Positions 40,848-48,999 of a stretch of 49,291 bases of DNA are shown here, piece by piece. This stretch comes from Treponema sp. GTDB taxonomy: Bacteria; Spirochaetota; Spirochaetia; Treponematales; Breznakiellaceae. The notes beneath the pieces are model-generated. The model was not told the DNA's origin and did not search any database. It was given only the letters and a program-made list of their open reading frames with translations. Location of the stretch: NCBI GenBank assembly GCA_009784975.1, contig WQXG01000014.1:1-49291 (forward strand), written 5' to 3'. Made by a program: the position numbers and the translations under genes. Within the stretch, counting starts at the first letter, position 1. Each line of letters begins with the position of its first letter.

Positions 40848-42977
40848 ATGAAAATATTTACCCGCAAAGCAGCCTTTGCAGTGTACCTTAAAACACGCCC
40901 TGTAGCGCTTGTCTCTTTTTTCTGCCTCGCTCTCCTCTACTTTATGATGATCTTTGCGGAATTTTTCGCTCCATATTCACCTAACACTTCATTTGCGGAC
41001 AAAAGCTATCACCCGCCCAATGTCCGTTTTTACCAGGGAAAACTGCAGGCGCAGGAATTCCGCGTTATAAATTCCGTATCATGGACCTATGCGCGTGTCC
41101 GTGACATTTATTCACCGCTGCAATTTTTAGGCAAAGGGGAACCATACAAATTATGGGGGCTTTTTTCCGCAGACAGGCATCTTTTAACAACCGCGCAAAC
41201 GGAGTACCCGGTATTTCTGCTGGGCGCAGATAATCTTGGCAGATGTATGTATTCGCGCATCGTTTACGGTTCGCGCGTCTCCCTCACCATCGGCTTTGTG
41301 GCAACATTTATCTCTCTTGCGCTTGCCGGTCTTGCAGGCGGAGCCGCCGGCTTTTTCGGCGGTTTCACCGATTGGTCAATAATGAGATCTGCGGAATTTT
41401 TAATGTTAATCCCAACCCTCTACCTGATTCTGTTTCTGCGATCACTCATGGCGTCTAACATGGATCCAGGTCAATCATACATGATGATAACGATAATACT
41501 TTCTCTTGTCGGATGGCCAGGTTCTGCCCGCACAATACGCGGCATGGTTCATGCAATCAAGCGCGAAGAATTTGTTTTAAATGCCAAACTGGAAATGATT
41601 CCCTCTATAACAATTATTTTTAAACATATAATACCGCAAATATCCAGCCTTCTAATCGTGAGTGTGGCATTAAGCATTCCGGGTTTTATCATGACAGAAA
41701 CAGTTCTTTCATATTTGGGGCTGGGCATAACAGATCCGGCAGTTAGCTGGGGTTCGCTTATCAAGCGGGATTTATCGACACTTGCAAACCTTCAGGCATT
41801 TCCATGGCTGTTAAATCCCGTGTGGTTTCTGCTTGGGGTAACCCTTGCATTTAATTTTATCGGAGACGCTTTGCGCGATTTCTTTGACCCATACCACGCA
41901 AGAAAAACAAGAGCTGATAAATTTAAAATTAAAAAACTTTTTAATAAACTGCTTAAAACAGAAGCTAAAAATGCCTTATCCCCTATTCCAGCTTCATCTT
42001 CTTCTGATTCTTCCTGGTTAGCCGTTAACAATCTTTATGTTAACTTTTCCGTACTGCGCGGCAATGAAAATATAACTGTTCAGGCTGTACGCGGGCTTTC
42101 TTTTAATCTTAAAAAGGGCGAAACATTGGGTATTGTAGGAGAAAGCGGATCAGGCAAAAGCGTAAGCACTTTGGCAATTCCCGGACTGCTTCCCAAAAAT
42201 GCAGGCGTAAGCGGTTCAATCTGCTATGAAGGCAAAGAACTTATTAACCTTGATACAGAGGCGTTACGTGAATACCGCGGCAGAAAAATAGGCATGATTT
42301 TTCAGGAACCCGGGCGTTCCTTTGATCCGCTGCAAAATCTCGGCAGCGTGTTTTTTGAAACATTCAGAAACAGCGAACCGGAAATTACCAAAGAAGAGGC
42401 AGCACAGCGCGCTGTTGCCTTGCTGGAAGAAACCGGTCTTGATAACGGCAAAGAAAGGCTCATCAATTTCCCGCATCAGTTTTCGGGGGGGCAATTGCAG
42501 AGGATAGGCATTGCCCTTGCTTTGGCGCAAGGCTGCGAACTTTTAATTGCCGATGAGCCGACAACGGCGCTAGACCTGACAATTCAAAAACAGATAATTG
42601 AACTTTTAAAAACACTGCGTAAGACCAGAAACATTTCAATTATTTTTATCAGTCACGACATTGATTTGGTAGCGGAAATCTCCGATCGCATCATGGTGAT
42701 GTACGGTGGACTTGTAATGGAATCTGCAGACGCCGGCGAAATTACAAACAACCCTCAGCATCCGTATACATCCGCGCTCCTTGCCGCATCTCCGCGTTTT
42801 GGAAGCCATTATTCAAAAGAAAAACTTTTAACTATCCCCGGCAAAGTTACCGACCCTGCAAACCCCGGCACCGGCTGCCCCTTTGCGCCCCGCTGCACAG
42901 AAGCAAAACCGCCCTGCCTGCAAAGCATCCCGGAACTGCACAACAACGGCGAAAGGGAAATAAGGTGCGTCAGGTGA
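40848..42977 (+). CDS. Fused peptide-type ABC permease and ATPase (DppC-DppD-like)
   Basis: This 709-residue protein joins two components that are usually separate. Residues 1 to about 345 are a DppC-type permease (FLLGADNLGRCMYSRIVYG, ELMIPTL-type segments and the loop RGMVHAIKREEFVLNAK). Residues about 395-709 are a DppD-type ATPase with Walker A GESGSGKS, FSGGQLQR, LLIADEPTTALD and the peptide-type cysteine-rich end (CPFAPRC). The linker (about 350-390) is Lys- and Ser-rich. The usual second ATPase (DppF) is missing, and a palindromic repeat starts at the stop codon, so the operon may have been cut here. Confidence 0.93.
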   Translation: MKIFTRKAAFAVYLKTRPVALVSFFCLALLYFMMIFAEFFAPYSPNTSFADKSYHPPNVRFYQGKLQAQEFRVINSVSWTYARVRDIYSPLQFLGKGEPYKLWGLFSADRHLLTTAQTEYPVFLLGADNLGRCMYSRIVYGSRVSLTIGFVATFISLALAGLAGGAAGFFGGFTDWSIMRSAEFLMLIPTLYLILFLRSLMASNMDPGQSYMMITIILSLVGWPGSARTIRGMVHAIKREEFVLNAKLEMIPSITIIFKHIIPQISSLLIVSVALSIPGFIMTETVLSYLGLGITDPAVSWGSLIKRDLSTLANLQAFPWLLNPVWFLLGVTLAFNFIGDALRDFFDPYHARKTRADKFKIKKLFNKLLKTEAKNALSPIPASSSSDSSWLAVNNLYVNFSVLRGNENITVQAVRGLSFNLKKGETLGIVGESGSGKSVSTLAIPGLLPKNAGVSGSICYEGKELINLDTEALREYRGRKIGMIFQEPGRSFDPLQNLGSVFFETFRNSEPEITKEEAAQRAVALLEETGLDNGKERLINFPHQFSGGQLQRIGIALALAQGCELLIADEPTTALDLTIQKQIIELLKTLRKTRNISIIFISHDIDLVAEISDRIMVMYGGLVMESADAGEITNNPQHPYTSALLAASPRFGSHYSKEKLLTIPGKVTDPANPGTGCPFAPRCTEAKPPCLQSIPELHNNGEREIRCVR

Positions 42978-43004
42978 CAGACACCGTTAAACGGTGCCTG
43001 ACAC
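42974..43004. repeat. Palindromic repeat family B, copy 1
   Basis: GTGACAG-A-CACCGT-TAA-ACGGTG-C-CTGACAC forms a stem of two parts around a single A/C mismatch. The stop codon TGA of the permease-ATPase fusion lies in its left arm. The same element occurs at 44475, 44646 and 45365, always in the same orientation. Confidence 0.93.
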
Positions 43005-43012
43005 TTTAAAAA

Positions 43013-43096
43013 CTGCCTTTTTGTGCAAATTTCGCACTTTGAAATCTGCCTTTTCGTGCAAATTTGGGGGTTTGAAACTTGCCTTTTCGTGCAAAA
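43013..43096. repeat. 33-bp tandem repeat before the second ATPase
   Basis: Two complete 33-bp units (43013-43045 and 43046-43078) and a partial third (from 43079) share CTGCCTTTT(T/C)GTGCAAATTT and end in TTTGAAA(T/C). The third unit carries the -35 box of the ATPase promoter. The spacing is about three helical turns. A minus-strand reading frame through it is an artefact of the repeat. Confidence 0.88.
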
Positions 43097-43107
43097 GATA
43101 GTATAAT
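43079..43107 (+). promoter_or_regulatory. Promoter of the second DUF4143 ATPase
   Basis: TTGCCT (43079-43084) and TATAAT (43102-43107) are 17 bp apart and lie 20 bp before ATG 43128. The -35 box is inside the third 33-bp repeat, so a protein bound to the array could control this promoter. Confidence 0.75.
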
Positions 43108-43127
43108 TAGGGTATAAAAGGGAAAAT

Positions 43128-44471
43128 ATGGTATTAAAGCGGAAAGTCTATCAAAAACTGTTAAATTGGAAGAATACCAGCAATGGAACCAGCGTACTGC
43201 TGATAAAAGGCGCACGGCGTGTTGGCAAGAGCTTTATTTGCGAACAGTTCGGAAAAAATGAATATAAAAGCATGATTATCGTTGATTTTGGAAATATAGC
43301 AAAAGAAATCAAAGATATTTTTGAAAACGAAAGCGCCGAGCTGGATTTACTTTTTGCAAAACTTTCTGCATTTTACAATACAAGGCTGTATAAAAGGGAA
43401 AGCCTTATTGTATTTGATGAAGTACAGCAATTTCCAAGAGCACGGCAATTACTTAAATATCTGGTAGCAGACGGCAGATACGATTATATAGAAACCGGCT
43501 CTCTTTTATCGATTAAGCAAAATGTGCAAGATATAATTATTCCGTCAGAAGAAGAAGAGATCGAAGTATATCCTATGGATTTTGAAGAATTCTTGTGGGC
43601 GCTAAATGACGAAAACACAGCGCCTCTCCTTTTATCCTGCTTTGAACAAAAAAAACCGCTTGGCCAAGTTTTACATCGCAAGATAATGAATGATTTTAGG
43701 CAGTATCTGCTTGTCGGCGGTATGCCGCAGCCTGTTCTTGAATATATAAAAGACAAGGATTTTTCGGCAGCAGACGCGGTAAAAAAACGAATTTTATCTC
43801 TGTACCGCAATGACATCGCAAAATATGCCGGCGGATATAAAAATAAAGTGACAGCAATTTTTGATTCTTTGCCGGGGCAGCTTTCCAGGAAAGAAAAAAA
43901 ATATAAGCTTTCATCTATCGGTAAAAATGCGCGTTTACGAAGCTATGAAGACGCTTTTATGTGGCTAAGTGACGGCATGATTGTTAATCCATGTTTTAAT
44001 GCAACAGATCCTGGCGTAGGTTTGGCAATGAGCGGCGACCATACCACACAGAAAATTTACATGGCAGATACGGGACTTTTAATTACCCATGCCTTCAAGG
44101 ATAACGATTATTCTGATAATGAACTTTATCGGGCGATTCTGCTTGATAAACTTCACATTAACGAAGGAATGCTTATCGAAAACGCAGCTGCGCAAATGCT
44201 TAAATGCGGCGGACATCGTCTGTTTTTTTATTCCAGAGTTGACAATAACAACAGAAAAAATACTATAGAAATCGATTTTCTTATTGCAAAGAAAGGAAAA
44301 ATCTGCCCTATCGAGGTAAAATCTTCCGAATATTCAACACATTCTTCCCTTGATAAATTCACAAAAAAATTCTCTGCAAAACTGGGGGAATCATACATAC
44401 TTTATACAAAAGATGTAATGATTAAAGATAATATCACCCATCTTCCTGTCTATATGGCTATGTTTCTTTGA
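43128..44471 (+). CDS. AAA ATPase with DUF4143-type C-terminus (second)
   Basis: This 447-residue protein has Walker A GARRVGKS (28-35), Walker B LIVFDEVQ (about 93-100), the segment ETGSLLSI in the sensor place, and a C-terminal PD-(D/E)xK-like line (TIEIDFLIA ... CPIEVKSS). It is distinct from the first ATPase in sequence and is longer (447 against 375). It is flanked by family B palindromes on both sides, at 42974 and 44475, and has tandem repeats over its promoter. Function is unknown; these ATPases are frequent in accessory islands. Confidence 0.9.
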   Translation: MVLKRKVYQKLLNWKNTSNGTSVLLIKGARRVGKSFICEQFGKNEYKSMIIVDFGNIAKEIKDIFENESAELDLLFAKLSAFYNTRLYKRESLIVFDEVQQFPRARQLLKYLVADGRYDYIETGSLLSIKQNVQDIIIPSEEEEIEVYPMDFEEFLWALNDENTAPLLLSCFEQKKPLGQVLHRKIMNDFRQYLLVGGMPQPVLEYIKDKDFSAADAVKKRILSLYRNDIAKYAGGYKNKVTAIFDSLPGQLSRKEKKYKLSSIGKNARLRSYEDAFMWLSDGMIVNPCFNATDPGVGLAMSGDHTTQKIYMADTGLLITHAFKDNDYSDNELYRAILLDKLHINEGMLIENAAAQMLKCGGHRLFFYSRVDNNNRKNTIEIDFLIAKKGKICPIEVKSSEYSTHSSLDKFTKKFSAKLGESYILYTKDVMIKDNITHLPVYMAMFL

Positions 44472-44474
44472 TGG

Positions 44475-44507
44475 AGTGCCAGACACCGTTAAACGGTGCC
44501 TGTCACT
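44475..44507. repeat. Palindromic repeat family B, copy 2
   Basis: AGTGCCAGACACCGTTAAAC and the following GGTGCCTGTCACT share the GACACCGTTAAACGGTGCC core. It begins 4 bp after the stop codon of the second DUF4143 ATPase. Confidence 0.93.
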
Positions 44508-44618
44508 ATTTCGTCCGATGATATTGAACTGAAAAATATTCCAAATATAATAAAACAATCAATAGATGAATATAATAATAGTATTGGAATAAATAGCGAT
44601 AAAAAATCAATCGAGTAG
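44508..44618 (+). pseudogene. Possible 3' remnant of an unidentified gene
   Basis: Directly after palindrome B copy 2, a plus-strand frame reads TISSDDIELKNIPNIIKQSI and DEYNNSIGINSDKKSIE, then stops at 44618. It looks like ordinary AT-rich coding sequence, without a start codon, and upstream it runs into a stop within the palindrome. The most likely reading is the last 36 or so codons of a gene whose front was lost. I cannot name the family. Confidence 0.4.
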
Positions 44619-44639
44619 GAAACCGAAGAACGAGCGCCG

Positions 44640-44735
44640 TTACCTGGTGACAGACACCATTAAACGGTGCCTGTCACTATTTTCTGCCATTTTAAATAAC
44701 TCAAATGGCGTTTCAGTACATATATCTTTAGCCAT
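44640..44735 (-). pseudogene. Truncated partner gene of the nucleotidyltransferase
   Basis: An ATG at 44735 overlaps the nucleotidyltransferase stop by 8 bp and begins MAKDICTETPFELFKMAE; from NSDRHRLMVSVTR onward the sequence is palindrome B copy 3, and it stops at 44640 after 31 residues. The overlap is the geometry of a two-gene toxin-antitoxin operon. In MNT-HEPN systems the partner is a HEPN ribonuclease of about 130 residues. The identity as HEPN is inferred from position only. Confidence 0.5.
44646..44677. repeat. Palindromic repeat family B, copy 3
   Basis: GGTGACAGACACCATTAAAC then GGTGCCTGTCAC, the same element with one change in the core (CACCAT instead of CACCGT), which breaks one stem pair. 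It lies inside the truncated partner gene of the nucleotidyltransferase. Confidence 0.92.
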
Positions 44736-45126
44736 ATATTAGTACACCCTCTTTTAATATAGTATTTTCAACGCCTTCTGTATTTTTTATATTATAAAAA
44801 ACATCTTCTTTATAAACTAATAAATCACACCATAAAAGATCATTGTCTGTTAAATTAATTCTGATTTTTAAAGAAATATCTGATCTGTTTTGCTTATTAT
44901 TAATAATAACACAAATATCTATATCACTGTCTTCATTTGCTTTACCATTACAATATGAGCCAAAAATATATATTTTTTTTATAACTCCATTTTTAACACT
45001 TGAAAGTATAGTTTCTCTTATAAATGATATTTTATCCTTATATCTTAGCGATAAATAATTTGGATTATTTTTTAAAATATTATTAAAATAATCGAGGTTT
45101 TTCTTTTTTGATTTAATTTTTACCAT
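44728..45126 (-). CDS. MNT-type nucleotidyltransferase domain protein
   Basis: This 132-residue protein has the minimal nucleotidyltransferase motif: IFGSYCNGKANEDSDIDICV (GS-x-DxD), with the two Asp residues that bind metal, and a later Asp in LLWCDLLVY. The N-terminus is a Lys-rich helical segment. Such proteins act as antitoxins that modify HEPN toxins in MNT-HEPN pairs, and some are stand-alone. Here the second gene has been broken by a palindromic repeat. The AT-rich base composition suggests transfer from elsewhere. Confidence 0.85.
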   Translation of the reverse strand: MVKIKSKKKNLDYFNNILKNNPNYLSLRYKDKISFIRETILSSVKNGVIKKIYIFGSYCNGKANEDSDIDICVIINNKQNRSDISLKIRINLTDNDLLWCDLLVYKEDVFYNIKNTEGVENTILKEGVLIYG

Positions 45127-45312
45127 ATTTTAATATTCCTTTTCTATTACTTATTTAAGTATAACAGTTGGATCCAGCTCTATCTGCCATACTCCTCCAT
45201 AGAATTCAGTATATAACAAATTTGCTATATAAACAAGGTTTTTACCAATAAATAAAGACCAGGATTTAATCTCGCAGAGACGCCAAGTTATCGCCCATGC
45301 CAGGCACACCAC

Positions 45313-45337
45313 AAAAAAACCGCTCCTGAAGGAGCGG
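45313..45337 (-). terminator. Intrinsic terminator of the large lipoprotein gene
   Basis: CCGCTCC (45320-45326) and GGAGCGG (45331-45337) form a 7-bp stem with a 4-nt loop. On the minus strand seven U residues follow (45313-45319). It lies 64 bp after the lipoprotein stop codon, with palindrome B copy 4 in between. Confidence 0.88.
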
Positions 45338-45364
45338 CTCTTTGACCAATGTTCGCAACTTGCG

Positions 45365-45397
45365 AGTGTCAGACACCGTTAAACGGTGCCTGACACT
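45365..45397. repeat. Palindromic repeat family B, copy 4
   Basis: AGTGTCAG-A-CACCGT-TAA-ACGGTG-C-CTGACACT is the most complete copy: an 8-bp outer stem, a mismatch and a 6-bp inner stem with a TAA loop. It ends 3 bp before the stop of the large lipoprotein gene. Between this and the nucleotidyltransferase (45127-45364) there is a short match to the GC-rich repeat family near 45282 and nothing else I can support. Confidence 0.93.
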
Positions 45398-45400
45398 ATT

Positions 45401-48400
45401 TTAGTACCTGAATGTAGTTGTAAAATTAAATTGAGAAGAATTAGGCGGATTACCTGTTCTGCTTAATGTAAATGAACGGCTACTGGTTTGTTGGCCGGTA
45501 GGAGAAACAGTAATACCTGACATACCAGTTGCCTGGACAACTTCGATAGTTCTAACAGCACTGTCAAAATCAGCGTTGAGAATAAAATCAACAACAACCG
45601 ACATTGTTTGATTTCCTGATATTGTATAAGCAGTATTATTAGCAGCAGAAGCAGTAAGCACATGGTTCACTGTTATCATAACAATCCCAACCGTTTCTTC
45701 AACTCCCATAGTATTTATTACGACATCTCTTGTTATACGGCTTGGAGTTTGTCCGCGAGGATTTTGAATTGTAATAGGTTCATTCCATAAAGTTCCCGAT
45801 CCTGTTCGATCTGGACCAAGAGTATCAGCAATCCATAATACTTCATTAATATTACTTGGAAGATTACTGCTGCTTGTTGAATAATAACTTAACTCCTGTG
45901 CAGAAGAAGGAACCCAAACTTCTGCATTATTAGAACCTGCAGTTATCATAATACGTACCTCATCTACTGTTGGTTGTATAAACTTTTTACCTAAGTGAGC
46001 CTGGTCAGTCCCATCATAATAACGTACGTTACCAAGATTGGATTTACCTAATTCACCTTCTAACCAATAGAAAGATGTATTAGAAACCGATGAACCATCA
46101 CCATAAGTAACAGTATCTTCAGATCTAAAAACAACGTATGATTCGGCTTTGTTTGTAGTATCCGGAACAAATTCCCAATTCTCCTCTGTTTCAATTATAA
46201 AGACAACATCAAACTGCGTGTTATTTGGAAAATTACTTTGACCTGTTCCATAAGTAAAATTCCTGGAAATTGTACTTGAACCCGTATATGGTACTCTAAA
46301 AGTTGGATTTGCAGGGCGCGGATCTGAGGTACCAAATATATAAACTTGCATTTCTGCATATACTACAGGTATTGATAGATTAAATGTAAGTGTGATTCCT
46401 TGAGCGGTAGTTCCTTTTACTACTATAAATGACCCAATTGCACCTAAGCTTGCTGTCATTGTATTTGAACTCCAGTTATCGTTTACTCTTACACCGCTAA
46501 TTTGAGCTTTAAACCCTTCCGGCACCTCTATTGGTTTGCTTAAATCAAATTCCAGCATTTCACCAACATCCCATTCGCCTTCAATCCTTTTTAAGTACCA
46601 TCCAGGAGTTCCTGGAGTAACGTTATGCCTTAAGAAATTTGTAACATCAATATTAGAGATTGTTTGACTGTTCTGCCCTGTCCTTTGAATAACCTGCGGC
46701 AGTGTAGGATATGGTGTAGGTGCAAGCGGGCTTCCAATTGGCTTTTGAATAACAAGCCTTGGTAATTGAGCACTAACAGCAATATTGTTACCAGGTACAT
46801 CCCAAATTGTGCGATTCCACTCTGGAGCATGGAAAATGCTGGTAACTGCCGTTGCACTTGGAACTGTAACAGCGGTTCCTGCTTCCCCTGCAGCAACCTC
46901 CGTCCCTTGTTCATCCTGTATAATCATCCTGATAGACATGTCACTGCGGGCTGCATTACCTGTACTAACAGCCGGGGAGGCACTTACATTGCCTGCTACA
47001 CGTCCCGCATCTAAACTGTATGCTGTAATGTTCGGGTTCAATGCAATATTGTTTTCTAGTGTGCCGTTATTTTTACCTGTAATACCACCTGCAAAACCTG
47101 CACTGCAAATTATATTACTAATTGAATAACAAAATTCTACTTTGCCAATATTTTCGCCGGTTATACCGCCGATATTATTTCTTCTTGAGTGGATATTGCC
47201 GGATGTTTTACTGTTCTTCACTGTTCCATCAACTGTATTTAAACCGGTAATACCGCCGATATTATCTCTGCCGTCAATACCGATGCCTGAAGCGGAAACA
47301 GAACTGTTTTCTATAGTGCCTTTATTCTGTCCAGCTATACCACCAACATTGTCCCTGCCATTTAAAGTAGTATTATACAAAACAACATTACTAATAGTGC
47401 CTTCGTTAACAGCAAACAAGCCTAAATTATCTCTGGTCGCGTTTGTAATGTTTAGGTTACTAATTTGAAATCCATTTCCGTTGTATGAACCAGTAAATGG
47501 AAAAGGGTTATCTACGCTTGCAGTATTTGTACCTATCGGATTTAATGTCTGAGTTGTATTTTGCGTTATATTTGCCATCTGCACATAATGAGAATTCAAT
47601 GTCCACTCATTATTATTACCATCTCTTCCGCCGGTACTGAGCCTTATAAGATCAGAGAAAAATCTGATTTCGAACGGATTACCGGGTGTACCAGGTCTTG
47701 AATTTAGTGTCATTAATTTTGTGCTGGTTAAATTTGAATGACCTTCAAGACTTACTGTTACTGTGATAACACCGCCAATTTCAAGGATTCCATCATGAAT
47801 AAGCAGTTTATCAGGATCATCTTCCGGAGATTTAACTATATCAGTCCCATCTGTCCATATCCAACGGTATACAAAAGGTCCTGGGTTACCAGAAGTTATT
47901 CTGGCTACCAAAACTTCACCAAGGTTAACTCTTGTCCGGTCATCTACTTCAACTTCACTTCCATCTACATTAGTTAGAATATTAATTGTTACGGTGCCCG
48001 GGAAATCTGGAATCCATTTTGCAAACAACTCAATGCCTGGTGTAAGATTGTCTCCAAAAACCCAATGATTTCCGGCAGTGCATTCTGCATCTTTATACCA
48101 CCTGTCAAAAGTATAACCTGTGCGGGTTGGATCATTAGGTCTTGCAATTGAAGTAAATTCATCATAAAAATATGTTAATTCAAAAGGAGTTCTAACACCA
48201 TCATTGTAATTAAACTTTACGTCGTAATATGCCTTAACAAAATGACTAATCGTAAACTCTTTAGTATAAGAACTTGTCATATTTCCGGCAATGTGCAGAA
48301 CTTCGCGCCAGATCACAGGATTCATTCCGGCTTTTTCCAGTGTAAAAATAACACGGTATTGACCGGGATCAAGATCAATGTCTGCGTCTGCACCAATTGG

Positions 48401-48988
48401 GTCGGATCCACCTATAATGTTATAATTTAAATTGCTTCCTGCTGAAACCGGCTGCAATTCCATTTTTACCGCATCTACTATGTCGCCGGTAAAAGTAAGG
48501 TTCAGGTCAAAAACACCTTTCTGTCCGGCACTATATGCTATCGGTGTCAATGTAACAGTTCCTGTTGCCGCTTGCCCTGCGGTAATAACAATGGTTCCTG
48601 AACCTTGCACTGCGGGTTTATTGGCAGTTCTGTTTCCCTGACTGGTGTAACCAGAAACCGTTAAAGTGTAACTACCCGGAATCAATTCTATCGGGTTACT
48701 AATTTCACCAAAAGAACGATCTTCATCGATACCAGTTGTGGGACCGCCGGTAAAAACCAGTCTGTATACGGCAAACCGGTTATTTGCAGCACCCGTACCC
48801 GGCATGATTGTTCTGCTCTGTTGATCCGAACCTTCCAATTGCAATGAAAAAGTTCCCATGCCTTCCGGGATATTCTGCAATTCCTCCGGAACAGGACAGC
48901 CGATTACCAGCAATACCGAACAAAGAATTATGAATAATACACAAACTCCGGTTTTTATAAAATGTTTATTTCCAAAAATGTTTTTCAT
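45401..48988 (-). CDS. Large surface lipoprotein with InlB-type and GLUG-like repeats
   Basis: This 1195-residue protein has a lipoprotein signal peptide with lipobox LVIGC (Cys about 31). A beta-rich region follows, then an InlB B-repeat-like module near 255-320 (RPNDPTRTGYTFDRWYKDAE, ending ELFAKW). A bacterial Ig-like region comes next, then GLUG-type repeats at about 545-665 (DNVGGIAGQNKG, DNIGGITGLN, NNIGGITGENIGK, AGGITGKNNGTLEN), and a long C-terminal beta region. It is probably displayed at the surface and may bind host or environmental polymers. The ribosome site AAGGAGG overlaps the stop codon of an upstream gene, so the two are co-transcribed. Confidence 0.88.
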   Translation of the reverse strand: MKNIFGNKHFIKTGVCVLFIILCSVLLVIGCPVPEELQNIPEGMGTFSLQLEGSDQQSRTIMPGTGAANNRFAVYRLVFTGGPTTGIDEDRSFGEISNPIELIPGSYTLTVSGYTSQGNRTANKPAVQGSGTIVITAGQAATGTVTLTPIAYSAGQKGVFDLNLTFTGDIVDAVKMELQPVSAGSNLNYNIIGGSDPIGADADIDLDPGQYRVIFTLEKAGMNPVIWREVLHIAGNMTSSYTKEFTISHFVKAYYDVKFNYNDGVRTPFELTYFYDEFTSIARPNDPTRTGYTFDRWYKDAECTAGNHWVFGDNLTPGIELFAKWIPDFPGTVTINILTNVDGSEVEVDDRTRVNLGEVLVARITSGNPGPFVYRWIWTDGTDIVKSPEDDPDKLLIHDGILEIGGVITVTVSLEGHSNLTSTKLMTLNSRPGTPGNPFEIRFFSDLIRLSTGGRDGNNNEWTLNSHYVQMANITQNTTQTLNPIGTNTASVDNPFPFTGSYNGNGFQISNLNITNATRDNLGLFAVNEGTISNVVLYNTTLNGRDNVGGIAGQNKGTIENSSVSASGIGIDGRDNIGGITGLNTVDGTVKNSKTSGNIHSRRNNIGGITGENIGKVEFCYSISNIICSAGFAGGITGKNNGTLENNIALNPNITAYSLDAGRVAGNVSASPAVSTGNAARSDMSIRMIIQDEQGTEVAAGEAGTAVTVPSATAVTSIFHAPEWNRTIWDVPGNNIAVSAQLPRLVIQKPIGSPLAPTPYPTLPQVIQRTGQNSQTISNIDVTNFLRHNVTPGTPGWYLKRIEGEWDVGEMLEFDLSKPIEVPEGFKAQISGVRVNDNWSSNTMTASLGAIGSFIVVKGTTAQGITLTFNLSIPVVYAEMQVYIFGTSDPRPANPTFRVPYTGSSTISRNFTYGTGQSNFPNNTQFDVVFIIETEENWEFVPDTTNKAESYVVFRSEDTVTYGDGSSVSNTSFYWLEGELGKSNLGNVRYYDGTDQAHLGKKFIQPTVDEVRIMITAGSNNAEVWVPSSAQELSYYSTSSSNLPSNINEVLWIADTLGPDRTGSGTLWNEPITIQNPRGQTPSRITRDVVINTMGVEETVGIVMITVNHVLTASAANNTAYTISGNQTMSVVVDFILNADFDSAVRTIEVVQATGMSGITVSPTGQQTSSRSFTLSRTGNPPNSSQFNFTTTFRY

Positions 48989-48999
48989 TTTCTTCCTCC

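Noticed and set aside
43013..43096. CRISPR array
   Set aside because: The units are directly adjacent with no unique spacers, and no cas genes are near; this is a tandem repeat.
43006..43215. Minus-strand small repetitive protein (RKGKFQ-type units)
   Set aside because: It is the translation of the 33-bp tandem repeats and runs across the ATPase promoter and start.
42974..45397. CRISPR array formed by the family B palindromes
   Set aside because: Only four copies, spaced 140 to 1470 bp apart with genes between them, so spacers of normal size are absent.
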